Source: Liopterus haemorrhoidalis (lineage: Eukaryota; Arthropoda; Insecta; Coleoptera; Dytiscidae). From it: a DNA stretch of 64,000 nucleotides. The translations under genes were made by a program, and so were the position numbers. This document shows, piece after piece, positions 55,709 to 64,000 of this stretch (position 1 is the stretch's first letter; each line of letters begins with the position of its first letter). The notes under the pieces were generated by a model. The model had not been told where the DNA came from, did no database searches, and saw only the letters and a program-made list of their open reading frames with translations. The DNA lies in the NCBI GenBank assembly GCA_963971575.1, contig OZ020611.1:8218933-8282932 (forward strand), in the 5' to 3' direction.

Positions 55709-55830
55709 TAAGGAACATTTTATTACTGTAAATATGGCTCTGCCATCCTTCTATATTTACCATTGTCTCCTCTACGCATTTAAAGTTTTTGGATCTTACA
55801 GCACTGTTGAACAGTTGCATACGTATGAGC

Positions 55831-56477
55831 AGTAAAACAAAAACACATCGTATTTATATTATATTGACATAAAAGAAATTGGAGTTAATAATATTCAATT
55901 TAATATTTAAATTTGTTACCAAAAGAAATCAAATAAAGCCCATAGAATATTTAAAATAAATCTAAGCATTTTATAATAGATCATATTTTTTGTAAAGTGG
56001 ACGAACATATTATTTTTAATTTTCAAAATAATAAAATGGTCATTTTTAATATAACAATAAAAATATGTGACTTGCAATTTGTTATTTTAAAATCTCAATA
56101 TATTAATTAAGCATGTCTTAAAACTAATTACGTGTAATTTTGCTTATTTGTAACTAGCTTAAATAGTACAAAGAATTGAAGAGTGGAAATGGAAAATGGT
56201 GAAATTGTCAATATCAAAAATATTCATTTTCAGTATTAAAACATTCACAACTTCCCTAATTTATTCGACTGGTACATATACAACGTGCGATTTTTTGTCA
56301 CATTTCAAACTATTTTCAGCCTGAAAATGCATTTAGAAACTTGTGTATCAACTTGCGGAACACAGAATTTTTAACCGATTTCGCCAAAAATAGAATTTGA
56401 TATTTCTGACCCTTTCACCATTTCCCATTTGCAATTTTCAATCGATCTACGATCTGCCATCTATAGAAGTTCCTTAA
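55831..56477. other. no gene seen
   Basis: AT-rich, with nothing supportable. Confidence 0.5.
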
Positions 56478-56826
56478 CCCCTTCAGTAATAATTAAAAAA
56501 ATTAAAAATTGAAAAAAAAAACATATTTTTTTTTATGAATGAATTTTATTTACTGAACATATATATCCTTCATAAAAGCCATTTCGGGCCCAAAATGGGA
56601 TTGAAAGTTGATATTATGGTGCATAGTATGGATCCAGAAATACAAGAATTGAATCATCGTAGCTGTCTTTTGTCTCGCTTCCACATACCATGAATCGTAT
56701 TTATTTTCGCCCGAGTACATTCGGGAGTAAACTTTTCTGCAGGTAAAGCTTCCCGAGTTATCTCGGGTGTGGGAATTTTCGCACATAATAGCCGCCCGAG
56801 TATACTCGGGCGTAGTCCTTAAGCGG
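56478..56826. mobile_element. piggyBac-type MITE with three palindromes
   Basis: TTAA occurs on both sides (56474-56477 and 56827-56830). The adjoining ends ccccttcag and, on the opposite strand, ccgcttaag are similar. This gives the TTAA target and CC(C/G)CTT-type start of piggyBac-like elements, with a 349-bp body. The right half has three copies of a 16-bp palindrome of the type cccgagtatactcggg (56712-56727, 56754-56769, 56797-56812). The 78-codon minus-strand frame through it has no recognisable domain. Confidence 0.7.
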
Positions 56827-56830
56827 TTAA

Positions 56831-57415
56831 TAAGAGGTTTTATGTTATAATTTGGAAAATTGTGATTTTCATATTAAAAAATGATAAATATTTACAAAAA
56901 AAAAGATAAATAAAATAATAAAAACCTATTTTTGTTATTAAACATTCATTCAAATCAGTTTTTATCGCTGTTTTGTCCATTTAGACCATAATTTGTTCAC
57001 TACGTTCAATCAAAACGCGATTTTTTCAAATTTAAATCAATTTTTCGTATTTTTGCTCATTAAAATTTTAATGACATGTTTGAATTTAATGTTTGGGAAC
57101 TAAATAACAAATAGGTCGAAACATTAGGTTCCCAAATTATTGGAAACAGGATTTTAATGTTGTTTTCAATTGACTCAACATTTCATTACTGTGACAAATA
57201 ATGATTTGAATGTTACCCTCATCGCCTAGATATACAAATGAGGACATATGTTTAGGCTTACCAATTTACTCAAGTATATCGAGTCAGGATGAATCAAGTA
57301 ACAAAAGAATTCAACTTATAAAACAAAATTATTAATGTGTACTAAACTAAACACAGCATTTCTGAAACTATCCCCCACTTTCTTACCTCTTCTCTAAAGT
57401 GTAAGTATAGGCTAC
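56831..57415. other. no gene seen
   Basis: AT-rich, with nothing supportable. Confidence 0.5.
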
Positions 57416-58430
57416 CGCCAGGTACACCACGGACAACCGAGTTAGTATTGGGTAACATATGCCAACAAGGGTTAAAAGCCTATTCATTTAGAGAAGTAAT
57501 CCAAACTGAATATTCACAATGAATTACCAGCCTCCCAACATGCTGAGAACCGCCAAATAACCGTTCCCCAACGTGCAAGAGTACATAACCGCCGTCCAAC
57601 AGTAATTTTTGCGGGGAGTGTACTAAAGCAAAATCCCCACCCTACCTACTTAGGCAGCACTTTGGGCCGATCACTCATGTACAAGGAACATCTCATAAAG
57701 ACGTCGCAGAAAGTGAAAACCAGAAATAATTTATTGCACCAGTTGTCTGGTTCGACATGGGGGGGCAGAAACTCTGCAGAAACTCTTAAAACAGCCGCAA
57801 TTTCCTTGGCTTACTCCGCAGTCGAATACAGCGCCCCAGTGTGGTATCAAAACGCACACACCAGTAAAGTAGATACGCAACTAAACCAAACAATGAAGAT
57901 CATAACAGGAACTCTCAAATCTACCCCAATTGCTTGGCCCCCAGTTCTTGCAAACATTGCTCCTCCGGCAATCAGAAGAATAGTAGCTATTAAAAATGAA
58001 TGGGACAAAGCAGTGTCAGCACTTGCGCTTAATATGCCCATTAGGAGAGACAACCCTCCTAATCTACGTCCGATCCCGGTCACCAATCTGGTCCGATCAT
58101 CGCCTAAAATTCCCTATAAATACAGACGAATCATGGGACGAATGTGAAAACAATCAAAATAAAACCTTAGTAAAAGATCCCAGTGTGCGCCTGCCTGGTC
58201 TCACGCTGCCTAGAGATTTGTGGAAGAAAATAAATCGAATAAGATATGGTCATGGTAGATGTAATGCATCGCTGTTTAAATTGCGGATGACGGACTCGAC
58301 TGCCTGTGAATGTGGAGCCCTCTCACAAACAATCAGCCATATTATTGACGAGTGCCCAAACAGAAAATTTCCCGGTGGTCTAGCTGCATGACTAATTAAT
58401 TTTTAAATTACAAAAAAAAAAAAAAAAAAC
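57416..58430 (+). pseudogene. LINE C-terminal part with poly(A) (jockey-like)
   Basis: From about 57610, frames read AGSVLKQNPHPTYLGSTLGR then SLMYKEHLIKTSQKVKTRNN, then AAISLAYSAVEYSAPVWY and MKIITGTLKSTPIAWPPVLA then NIAPPAIRR. After a frameshift at about 58080-58120 they continue VRLPGLTLPRDLWKKINRIR then YGHGRCNASLFK, and the zinc-knuckle-like CECGALSQTISHIIDECPNR. The element ends with an A-run at 58412-58429. The blocks match the region after the reverse-transcriptase palm of jockey-like LINEs, including the C-terminal CxC...HxxxxC motif. The sequence from 57416 to 57610 is probably eroded LINE. Only one clear frameshift in the last 750 bp suggests moderate age. Confidence 0.82.
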
Positions 58431-58495
58431 TTTCAGGCCTTCTTGTTAACACAGATTTAAGTCCGCTACAAAACTTTTTTATGATTTAATATCTC

Positions 58496-59063
58496 TGTAA
58501 CAGTTGCACCATCAGAATTATTTTGATAATATTTATATGATATTATTTCGATAGATATTCGTAACAATACGTAGAGTGTTTATGCAATTCATAATTTAAC
58601 AGTTATATTATAAAGGTTAGAGAGAATATAAATAATAACATTGGCAAATTATGTGTGGTATAAATGGGAATCAATTAATTGTAAGAGACTCGGTTTCTTG
58701 CTGTAGTCTGGTGTACATGTAGGATATCAAATCCACTCAAGGGCTGAGTCCGCCATTTAAGTTTTATACTTTATTTTACTTTTTCATTCTGGTTTAAAAT
58801 GTTTTTTCTTCATTTGATAATCACTTAATTTGTTTGTACCTTTAAATTTCGTTCTTAATTTATTGAATTTTTTCTTTTTATACAATTAGTTTACTATTAT
58901 AAAATGTTCCCACTTGTTTGATTAAAAAAAAAATCCCATCAACAGAGAAGCTGGTAAAATCAGTGCAAATTATTTTCCTAGTATTTAATGTAAACTAGCT
59001 GGTGTCAGCATCCCTCCCCCCTGTTTTTACAGTATGGTAAAATCACCTCCCCTGGCTGTTACA
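58496..59063 (+). mobile_element. LTR, copy B, with adjoining primer-binding-like site
   Basis: A 568-bp block starts TGTAACAGTTGC and ends CTGGCTGTTACA (the ends are mutual inverted repeats). It is homologous to 12405-12897. It is directly followed by tttttggtagcagcggtggg, the motif repeated in tandem after copy A. It is likely a 5' LTR left with a scrap of leader. A MITE begins at 59158 and no gag-pol is seen. Confidence 0.68.
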
Positions 59064-59157
59064 TTTTTGGTAGCAGCGGTGGGATATTTTAGTAATTTTG
59101 ACTGTTACGCCTGTCATAAAAATTAGAGCAAAAAATTTCCTAATAGAAAAATATATA

Positions 59158-59569
59158 CCGGGTGAATTATTTAAGGAGCAACATACATGTTTCACATATA
59201 ATGTTAATGAAGTGAGTTATTTCAAAAGCAACATAGCCATAAAACAAATGCTTATCATATCCATAGAAAAGACAAAATATAATTTTTTTAAATATTTTTT
59301 GGACTTAGCTACTAAGGATATTATTATTTTTGTTTGTATGTAAATAAAAACAAACTAATAAAAATTCATTTATTGTTTCTAATTTACTACTTTTTAGCCG
59401 CCTAGCAACTTGTCAAATGTCAAATAACTATTATATCTAATCACCATTGCATATCTGTTGCCATAGATATGAGCTTGCTGTCATAATTTGCTATGTTGCA
59501 AATGAAATAACTCACTTCATTAACATTATATGTGAAATATATATGTTGCTCCTTAAATAATTCACCCGG
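59158..59569. mobile_element. 412-bp MITE with ~80-bp terminal inverted repeats
   Basis: The left arm from ccgggtgaattatttaagga is repeated in inverse orientation up to 59569. The inverted repeats run about 80 bp with few mismatches (59158-59240 and 59488-59569), flanked by tatata. The interior contains a fortuitous 81-codon frame. A TA target would fit the Tc1/mariner superfamily, but this is inference. Confidence 0.8.
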
Positions 59570-59656
59570 TATATAAATAGTAATTCATAAGTTTATGTAG
59601 TCAGTTACTGCTGAAAATGTCAATTTTTTAAACGAAATGTGCATCTAATTCACTAA

Positions 59657-59784
59657 TGGCCGGTTGCTAAAGTAAGAATTATCTCTAATTCAAGTTAAAA
59701 TCATTTGTTTTTTTATGTTATAGCATACAAAAACAAATGATTTTAACTTGAGTTAGAGAAAACTCTTACGTTAGCAACCCGACA
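59657..59784. mobile_element. hairpin MITE, ~128 bp
   Basis: Two arms (cggttgctaa...caagttaaaatcatttgttt and its near-exact inverse, ending ttagcaaccc) pair over about 55 bp with a short loop around 59716-59730. The whole unit would fold into one hairpin. No clear target duplication was identified. Confidence 0.75.
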
Positions 59785-59819
59785 TAAATAAAAATTTGAA
59801 GAAAAGAGACAAAAGTATT

Positions 59820-60362
59820 TTATTTAACGGTTCCATTATATTAACAGACTCCAAGACTAACGGTTACTTTGGATTTGACAGTGTTTCATAAAATATTAAA
59901 TAATAATATTGACGGTCCATATTTAATTAAAAATATAACTTATAATTGTCATAGCTATGGTCTGAGGACAAGGAATTTAACGTATACAGATCAGCATAAA
60001 TCAAATTTGGCTCCAAAATAAACTTTAACCAGAATATCGGATACCTATAATAATCTGTGCACAAACACATACACTTTTTTTATGTAACTTAAGAGTAATT
60101 CTCTCATTTTTTAAATTATTGTCTTTTTTTAAATTTATTTATTAATCGCTCAAACTGAATTTACATGGTTTTTGATGTACATTTGCTAAATACTTGTTTT
60201 CTTCTATATCATCTTCATTCATTTTGGCGTTCATACAATTAACTATGTATTTAAATTGTAATAATTAATAGTTAATTTATATATACTGAGATACGTGAAA
60301 ATTGCGACACTCTGTTGCTCCTGCTGTGTAGCCTCTCTCTAAATAAATAAATAAATAAATTC
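59820..60362 (+). pseudogene. LINE 3' end (jockey/CR1-like) with TAAA tail
   Basis: A frame reads CHSYGLRTRNLTYTDQHKSN and LAPK, then TLTRISDTYNNLCTN (59950-60070). It resembles the last block of jockey/CR1-like LINE ORF2 proteins (RxLtypthrTnyg.nSPinR....N). Non-coding sequence follows to an (aaat)n tail at 60339-60361. 5'-truncated and inactive. Confidence 0.6.
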
Positions 60363-60784
60363 TTTACAAAAGAGAATTAATTCCGCAAATAATATTATAG
60401 AACATTATTATCACTCAATATAGTATATGTAAATAAGAGTAGTTATGTAAAGTAATAATAATAATAAAGTTATGATAATCGTACGAATGAAACTTCAGAA
60501 TCCAATTCAATTTATTTGACCCTGACATCAGCCACAGGCTCTCATATTTTATTAATATACGCGCAAACTTCAGTAGCATGAAAATAATACCAACATATTA
60601 TGTGATACAGCTTTTAAATATGTTTCTTTAATTATGTATAAACAAGTATTGTTTGACGATAAAAATGGTTCTCCGCTAAAAAGCACTGTTGATCAACTTA
60701 CTAACCTAGAAGAAGCAGTATCTTTTAAGCAAATAAATTGTTGAGTAACTGTAAAATAATAGAGTACTTAAGTTAAAAATTACT

Positions 60785-60898
60785 TAAATAATTAACAAAC
60801 ATGGCCCAACAGAGCAAATTCAGTTCAATTCGCAGTGCGACGTCTCCACAACTTATCTTGGCTCCTCGCGGTCCAAGCATCACGGCGCCTCCACCACT
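60785..60898. other. GC-rich flank of LTR copy 3
   Basis: A GC-richer stretch from catggcccaacagagcaaat to cctccaccacttgg. It reads as a short open frame (MAQQSKFSSIRSATSPQLIL...), but there is no domain and the frame closes inside the LTR. Origin unknown. Confidence 0.35.
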
Positions 60899-61526
60899 TG
60901 GTCACGTAGGTGGTTAGATGGAAATGCAATTCCTTGTTTTAACAATTAAATTTATTAAAGTAATTATCAAATTTACAATGTAATTGTATAATTTAATTTG
61001 TCCATGGAGTTGGAGAAGTCTTCAGTTTACTCCGTGTTGGCCGGAATCGGCTTGGACCTATCACCGAGGCGGAGGTTGCCCATCAGGGAGTCGAGGAGCC
61101 TGGAGAAGCCTTCTCCCACTCACATGATACTGCTGGTTGACGCACCAGATGTATGGGTATATGACGTCGGTATCTTGGTCGTCACTTTGTTGTATAGAAC
61201 TTGAAGAGGAGTTGGCTAAGTTCCTCTGCCCAGATTTCATACGACACCCATGTACTTATACCTCTGATTGACCTAGTTCTAATATTCATTCGTCATGACT
61301 AATAATACAAATAATACCTCATTACGAAAATGCAGCGTATGCATTACGTAATCAGGTAACATATGCTAGACGCTGACAAATAGTTTTTTAATGAAACAGC
61401 TGTACGTCACAATGTCATAGGTGTCACAATCCTGACCTAATTAGTTAAAATTTTTGGCACACAGCAACAAAGGCTATTTGCGCCCAACGCAGCCCATTAA
61501 CCCTGACCGAGGATTATCTTTGTGAA
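60899..61526 (-). mobile_element. LTR, copy 3, interrupted by a LINE tail
   Basis: A third, more diverged copy of the TGTCAC...GTGACA LTR, in the same orientation as copy 1. Its left edge is altered (tggtcacg). Its last ~20 bp (ggattatctttgtgaa) are displaced by a LINE-tail insertion at 61438-61501. No ATAT duplication survives. Confidence 0.7.
61438..61501 (-). repeat. LINE 3'-tail micro-insertion, 64 bp, inside an LTR
   Basis: The insert aattagttaaaatttttggc, then acacagcaacaaaggctattt and gcgcccaacgcagcccatta, lies between cctgacc (61431-61437) and cctgacc (61502-61508). Comparison with LTR copies 1 and 2, which have an uninterrupted cctgacctaggatta or its relative, confirms the empty site. 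Confidence 0.88.
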
Positions 61527-62449
61527 AATATCATCAAATGATTCTTCAGGAAATGAAATATTGTTCTTCAGCATTCTTAGACGCAGTTCAGACTTAGACA
61601 AGTTTTGCACACTGAATTGTTCTAAAGTTGAAAAGATTGTTACCATATATGGCTCGTAGTTTTAAAATGTTATCCGAGCGAGAAGTACTGAAAGTGTACT
61701 AAAAATGCTATACATCGAGTCTATGTATGAGTAAAACCAAGGAACTCTCTGGTTCGTTAATACACCAGTTCGCGTCTAAAGTCAGTTAAAATATTGGTCA
61801 GCAATTGGAAGCAGCTTGAAAGTTTTCGTGCACATCCTAAATCCTAACAGCCCTTGTATAGTAAATTTTTTAACTTATGGTTTAAAATATGCAGACATTT
61901 AGCCTGTATTATCAAAATTGATTCATACACTATTCATCACCACCTACTAGTAACATTATTTATGAAGAAAGAAGAAATAAACTCTTTTCTTGAAACCCAG
62001 AGTAAAACTAGTCAATACACTGATAGGGTGACGAAGTTGAGTGATTACCTGGACTTGTTTAGACCAGTGTTTCTCAACAGGTGGTCCGCGGAAATTTTCT
62101 AAAAGATGAAATATGGAAATATAGTGTAGGTAATCCATGATATCCACAAGATCAAATATTTTCATTGAATTAATACACGAATTTGTTTTTATTAATATTA
62201 TGTTTGGTAAACTTAAATATTAATGCAAACCAAAAATTATATTGATGAAGAGATTTGGCTAGTTTTAACTATTATTAAGTAAAAAACTAATTTTTTATTT
62301 TGCTGCTATTGGCAGTATATATCGTATGTTAACATGGCGATTCAGCATTCAACCATATTTTATTATATGTATCATATTCACTTGTGATATTCTTTATTCT
62401 TAAAGTTTTGTGTTTATAGCCAAACTCTTAACGCAATATGCTAAACTTA
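61527..62449. other. no confident gene
   Basis: A lone hAT-like terminus (cagtgtttctcaacaggtgg) occurs at 62064, but no partner end was found. Otherwise AT-rich with no supportable frame. Confidence 0.45.
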
Positions 62450-62564
62450 CAGGGTGTTCGGGATAAATTTGACATATTTATAATTGATTATGTTTTTCGC
62501 ACGTTAGAGGTATTAACCCACACTACTCAACATTTAAAAGTTTGGACCCTTCTTCATTCATATA

Positions 62565-63129
62565 ATGGGTGTTTTTTTTAGAGGTATAGAACTTTAAATT
62601 GCAATAAAACAACGATGGATTATGCGATTGACATGAATTTTTTTTTATTCGAAAGATAATCTTGTGGCATTACATTTTAAATATGATTTCTGGCATATGA
62701 CCGCCACGGCTGGCTCGGATGTAGTCCAATCTGGACGTCCAATTTTCGATGACTTTTTCCAACATTTGTGGCCGTATATCGGCAATAACACGGCGAATGT
62801 TGTCTTCCAAATGGTCAAGCGTTTATGGCTTATCCGCATAGACCAATGACTTTACATAGCCCCACAGAAAGTAGTCCAGCGGTGTTAAATCACAAGATCT
62901 TGGAGGCTAATTCACAGGTCCAAAACGTGAAATTAGGCGGTCACCAAACGTGTCTTTCAATAAATCGATTGTGGCACGAGCTGTGTGACATGTTGCGCCG
63001 TCTTGTTGGTATGATTTAATGTAATGCCACAAGATTATCTTTCGAATAAAAAAAAATTCATGTCAATCGAATAATCCATCGTTGTTTTATTGCAATTTAA
63101 AGTTCTATACCTCTAAAAAAAACACCCGT
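62565..63129. mobile_element. rearranged DD41D derivative: both ends are the same 3' end
   Basis: Outer TIRs ggtgttttttttagaggtat are identical in type to those of 24787-26090, with TA at 62563-62564 and 63130-63131. Positions 62565-63012 are the reverse complement of the 3' third of that element. They cover the transposase C-terminus back to the QQD block, with one residue different in the last 64. Positions 63013-63129 are the last ~115 bp of the same element again, now in forward orientation. The derivative therefore has ~110-bp inverted repeats and no transposase start. It looks like a fold-back product on the way to becoming a MITE. Confidence 0.9.
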
Positions 63130-63135
63130 TACAAG

Positions 63136-63794
63136 ATGTCAGAGAGGATGGATGACTGGAACCCACCTGAATCATGGAAGAGAATAACTTGCATCATGAT
63201 GATTCGTGCCGGCCATCAAAATAAGGATATTATGACTGTTGCCCAATGCTCCCTGAACACAGTAAAAACAATTAGGCATGAACTAGAGACTTGCAATGGT
63301 GACTACGAGGCTGTAGCAAGAAGAAAGATCCATAACAGACGATCTGATTGCGTTCGTACAGCAGAATTCCTCCGCATTTTTTCAGAGATGGCTTCAGGTT
63401 GAATTCAGATGGCTACGTGGAGTTTCTAAACACTGTAGTCAAGCCCTGGATAACAAAAGTAGTCAATGGTAGGCCGTATGTATGGCAGCAAGATTCGGCC
63501 CCTTGCCACACCTCTGGGAAAAGTCAAAAATGGTTGTCTGACAATTTTTACGACTTCACCAGTCCAAATGTTTGGCCTCCAAACTCCCCAGATCTTAACC
63601 CTATGGATTATTTTGTATGGGGCGCAGTTGAAAAAGACACCAATTGCTGTGCCAGTAATACAAAAGCCCAGTTAATGGATAAAATTAAGAGTGTTTTTGA
63701 GGCCCTTCCCAGGGATACTGTAGCAACAGCTTATTCCAGGTTCCGAAGCAGGATTGAATCTGTGATCGATGCTAATGGTGGTTATTTTGAGTGA
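63136..63794 (+). pseudogene. DD37D transposase, internal deletion
   Basis: Starts MSERMDDWNPPESWKRITCI directly after the nested element and keeps the helix-turn-helix region (TVAQCSLNTVKTIRHEL) to about 63375. A deletion with frameshift joins this to PPHFFRDGFRLNSDGYVEF, then YVWQQDSAPCHTSGKSQKWL and SPDLNPMDYFVWGAVEKDTN, ending ESVIDANGGYFE (63792-63794 stop). Thirty-seven residues separate the second and third Asp. The first catalytic Asp and its surroundings (~150 residues) are deleted, so it is inactive. The C-terminal half is otherwise clean. Confidence 0.88.
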
Positions 63795-64000
63795 AACTTG
63801 TTGATAGTATTGTAATTTCTGTGCCTGTTATTTTTTTTTCAATTCATTAAATTTAGTAGTTACAAAGAAGATTTCTTTTTTACTTACGAAATTGTCAAAT
63901 TTATCCCGAACATACATACATATTGTAATATTAAATAGGTAATGTATGCTATATTTACAAAACTTTCGCATGAAACGTACTTGAAAGTGATGTCATTGTT

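Larger units (their letters stand above)
54661..55830 (+). pseudogene. LINE fragment, array unit e, split by a PIF element
   Basis: The unit starts as units b-d do (54663-54850). It continues into RIFKLQIRLIRIITRLSYKE then GCK (54986-55046), where the PIF/Harbinger element is inserted. After it, the frame resumes with KEHFITVNMALPSFYIYHCL then LYAFKVF (55709-55790), the next LINE block. The split is clean, so the LINE was present before the insertion. The LINE itself has stops and deletions. Confidence 0.78.
62450..63916 (+). mobile_element. DD37D Tc1/mariner-superfamily element, internally deleted, with nested element
   Basis: The left end reads cagggtgttcgggataaatt and the right end (opposite strand) tgtatgttcgggataaattt, sharing a gttcgggataaatttgaca inverted repeat. 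TA lies outside (62448-62449 and about 63917-63918). Of its ~1.47 kb, 565 bp belong to a DD41D derivative inserted just upstream of the transposase start. The remainder is too short for a complete element. Confidence 0.82.

Noticed and set aside
62064..62110. Single hAT-like terminus cagtgtttctcaacaggtgg
   Set aside because: No matching opposite end or 8-bp duplication found, so no element can be delimited.

Overview
This window looks like AT-rich, transposon-dense intergenic DNA from a eukaryote, most probably an insect or other arthropod. The evidence is the mix of mobile elements: Tc1/mariner elements of several catalytic classes, jockey/CR1-like and RTE-like LINEs, solo LTRs with TG...CA ends, hAT, PIF/Harbinger and piggyBac-type miniature elements, and one Helitron helicase remnant. 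I found no prokaryotic operon and no complete host gene. No tRNA, rRNA or CRISPR array is visible. Three short exon-like segments (about 19.24-19.73 kb, 38.64 kb and 47.3 kb on the minus strand) are the only candidates for host coding sequence, and all are weak.

Layout. 0-6 kb: a decayed Tc1 transposase split by a hAT-like element and a solo LTR. 5.6-9.7 kb: an inverted pair of ~0.5-kb repeats flanking a hAT MITE. 10-16.5 kb: a patchwork of mariner, Tc1 and Helitron relics, an LTR, and a tandem array of primer-binding-site-like sequences. 17-21.5 kb: a hAT MITE, a minus-strand LINE end, a fold-back with a hammerhead-ribozyme-like core, a 21-bp minisatellite and a solo LTR. 21.6-31.4 kb: three long Tc1/mariner elements, a decayed DD34D mariner and two almost intact DD41D elements that each carry one in-frame TAG. 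32-42 kb: MITEs with clear target-site duplications, a GC-rich island and two RTE-like LINE fragments. 42-50 kb: very short LINE-tail insertions, a solo LTR, a jockey/CR1-like reverse-transcriptase fragment and a deleted mariner. 50-56 kb: a tandem array of LINE 3' ends interrupted by mariner pieces and by a PIF/Harbinger derivative with MADF-domain coding sequence. 56-64 kb: a piggyBac-type MITE, a LINE with poly(A), an LTR, two long-hairpin MITEs, a third LTR copy, and a DD37D element that has swallowed a rearranged DD41D derivative.

How the parts relate. Most coding sequence here is transposase or reverse transcriptase in various states of decay. Nesting gives relative ages: the Tc1 relic predates its hAT and LTR insertions, the LINE at 54.7-55.8 kb predates the PIF element (flanking TAA duplication), the LTR at 60.9 kb predates a LINE-tail insertion, and the DD37D element predates the DD41D derivative inside it. 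The strongest unusual signals are a family of 47-179-bp LINE-tail insertions with target-site duplications, all in one orientation; a DD41D derivative whose two ends are both copies of the same element end; and a hammerhead-like motif in a fold-back repeat.
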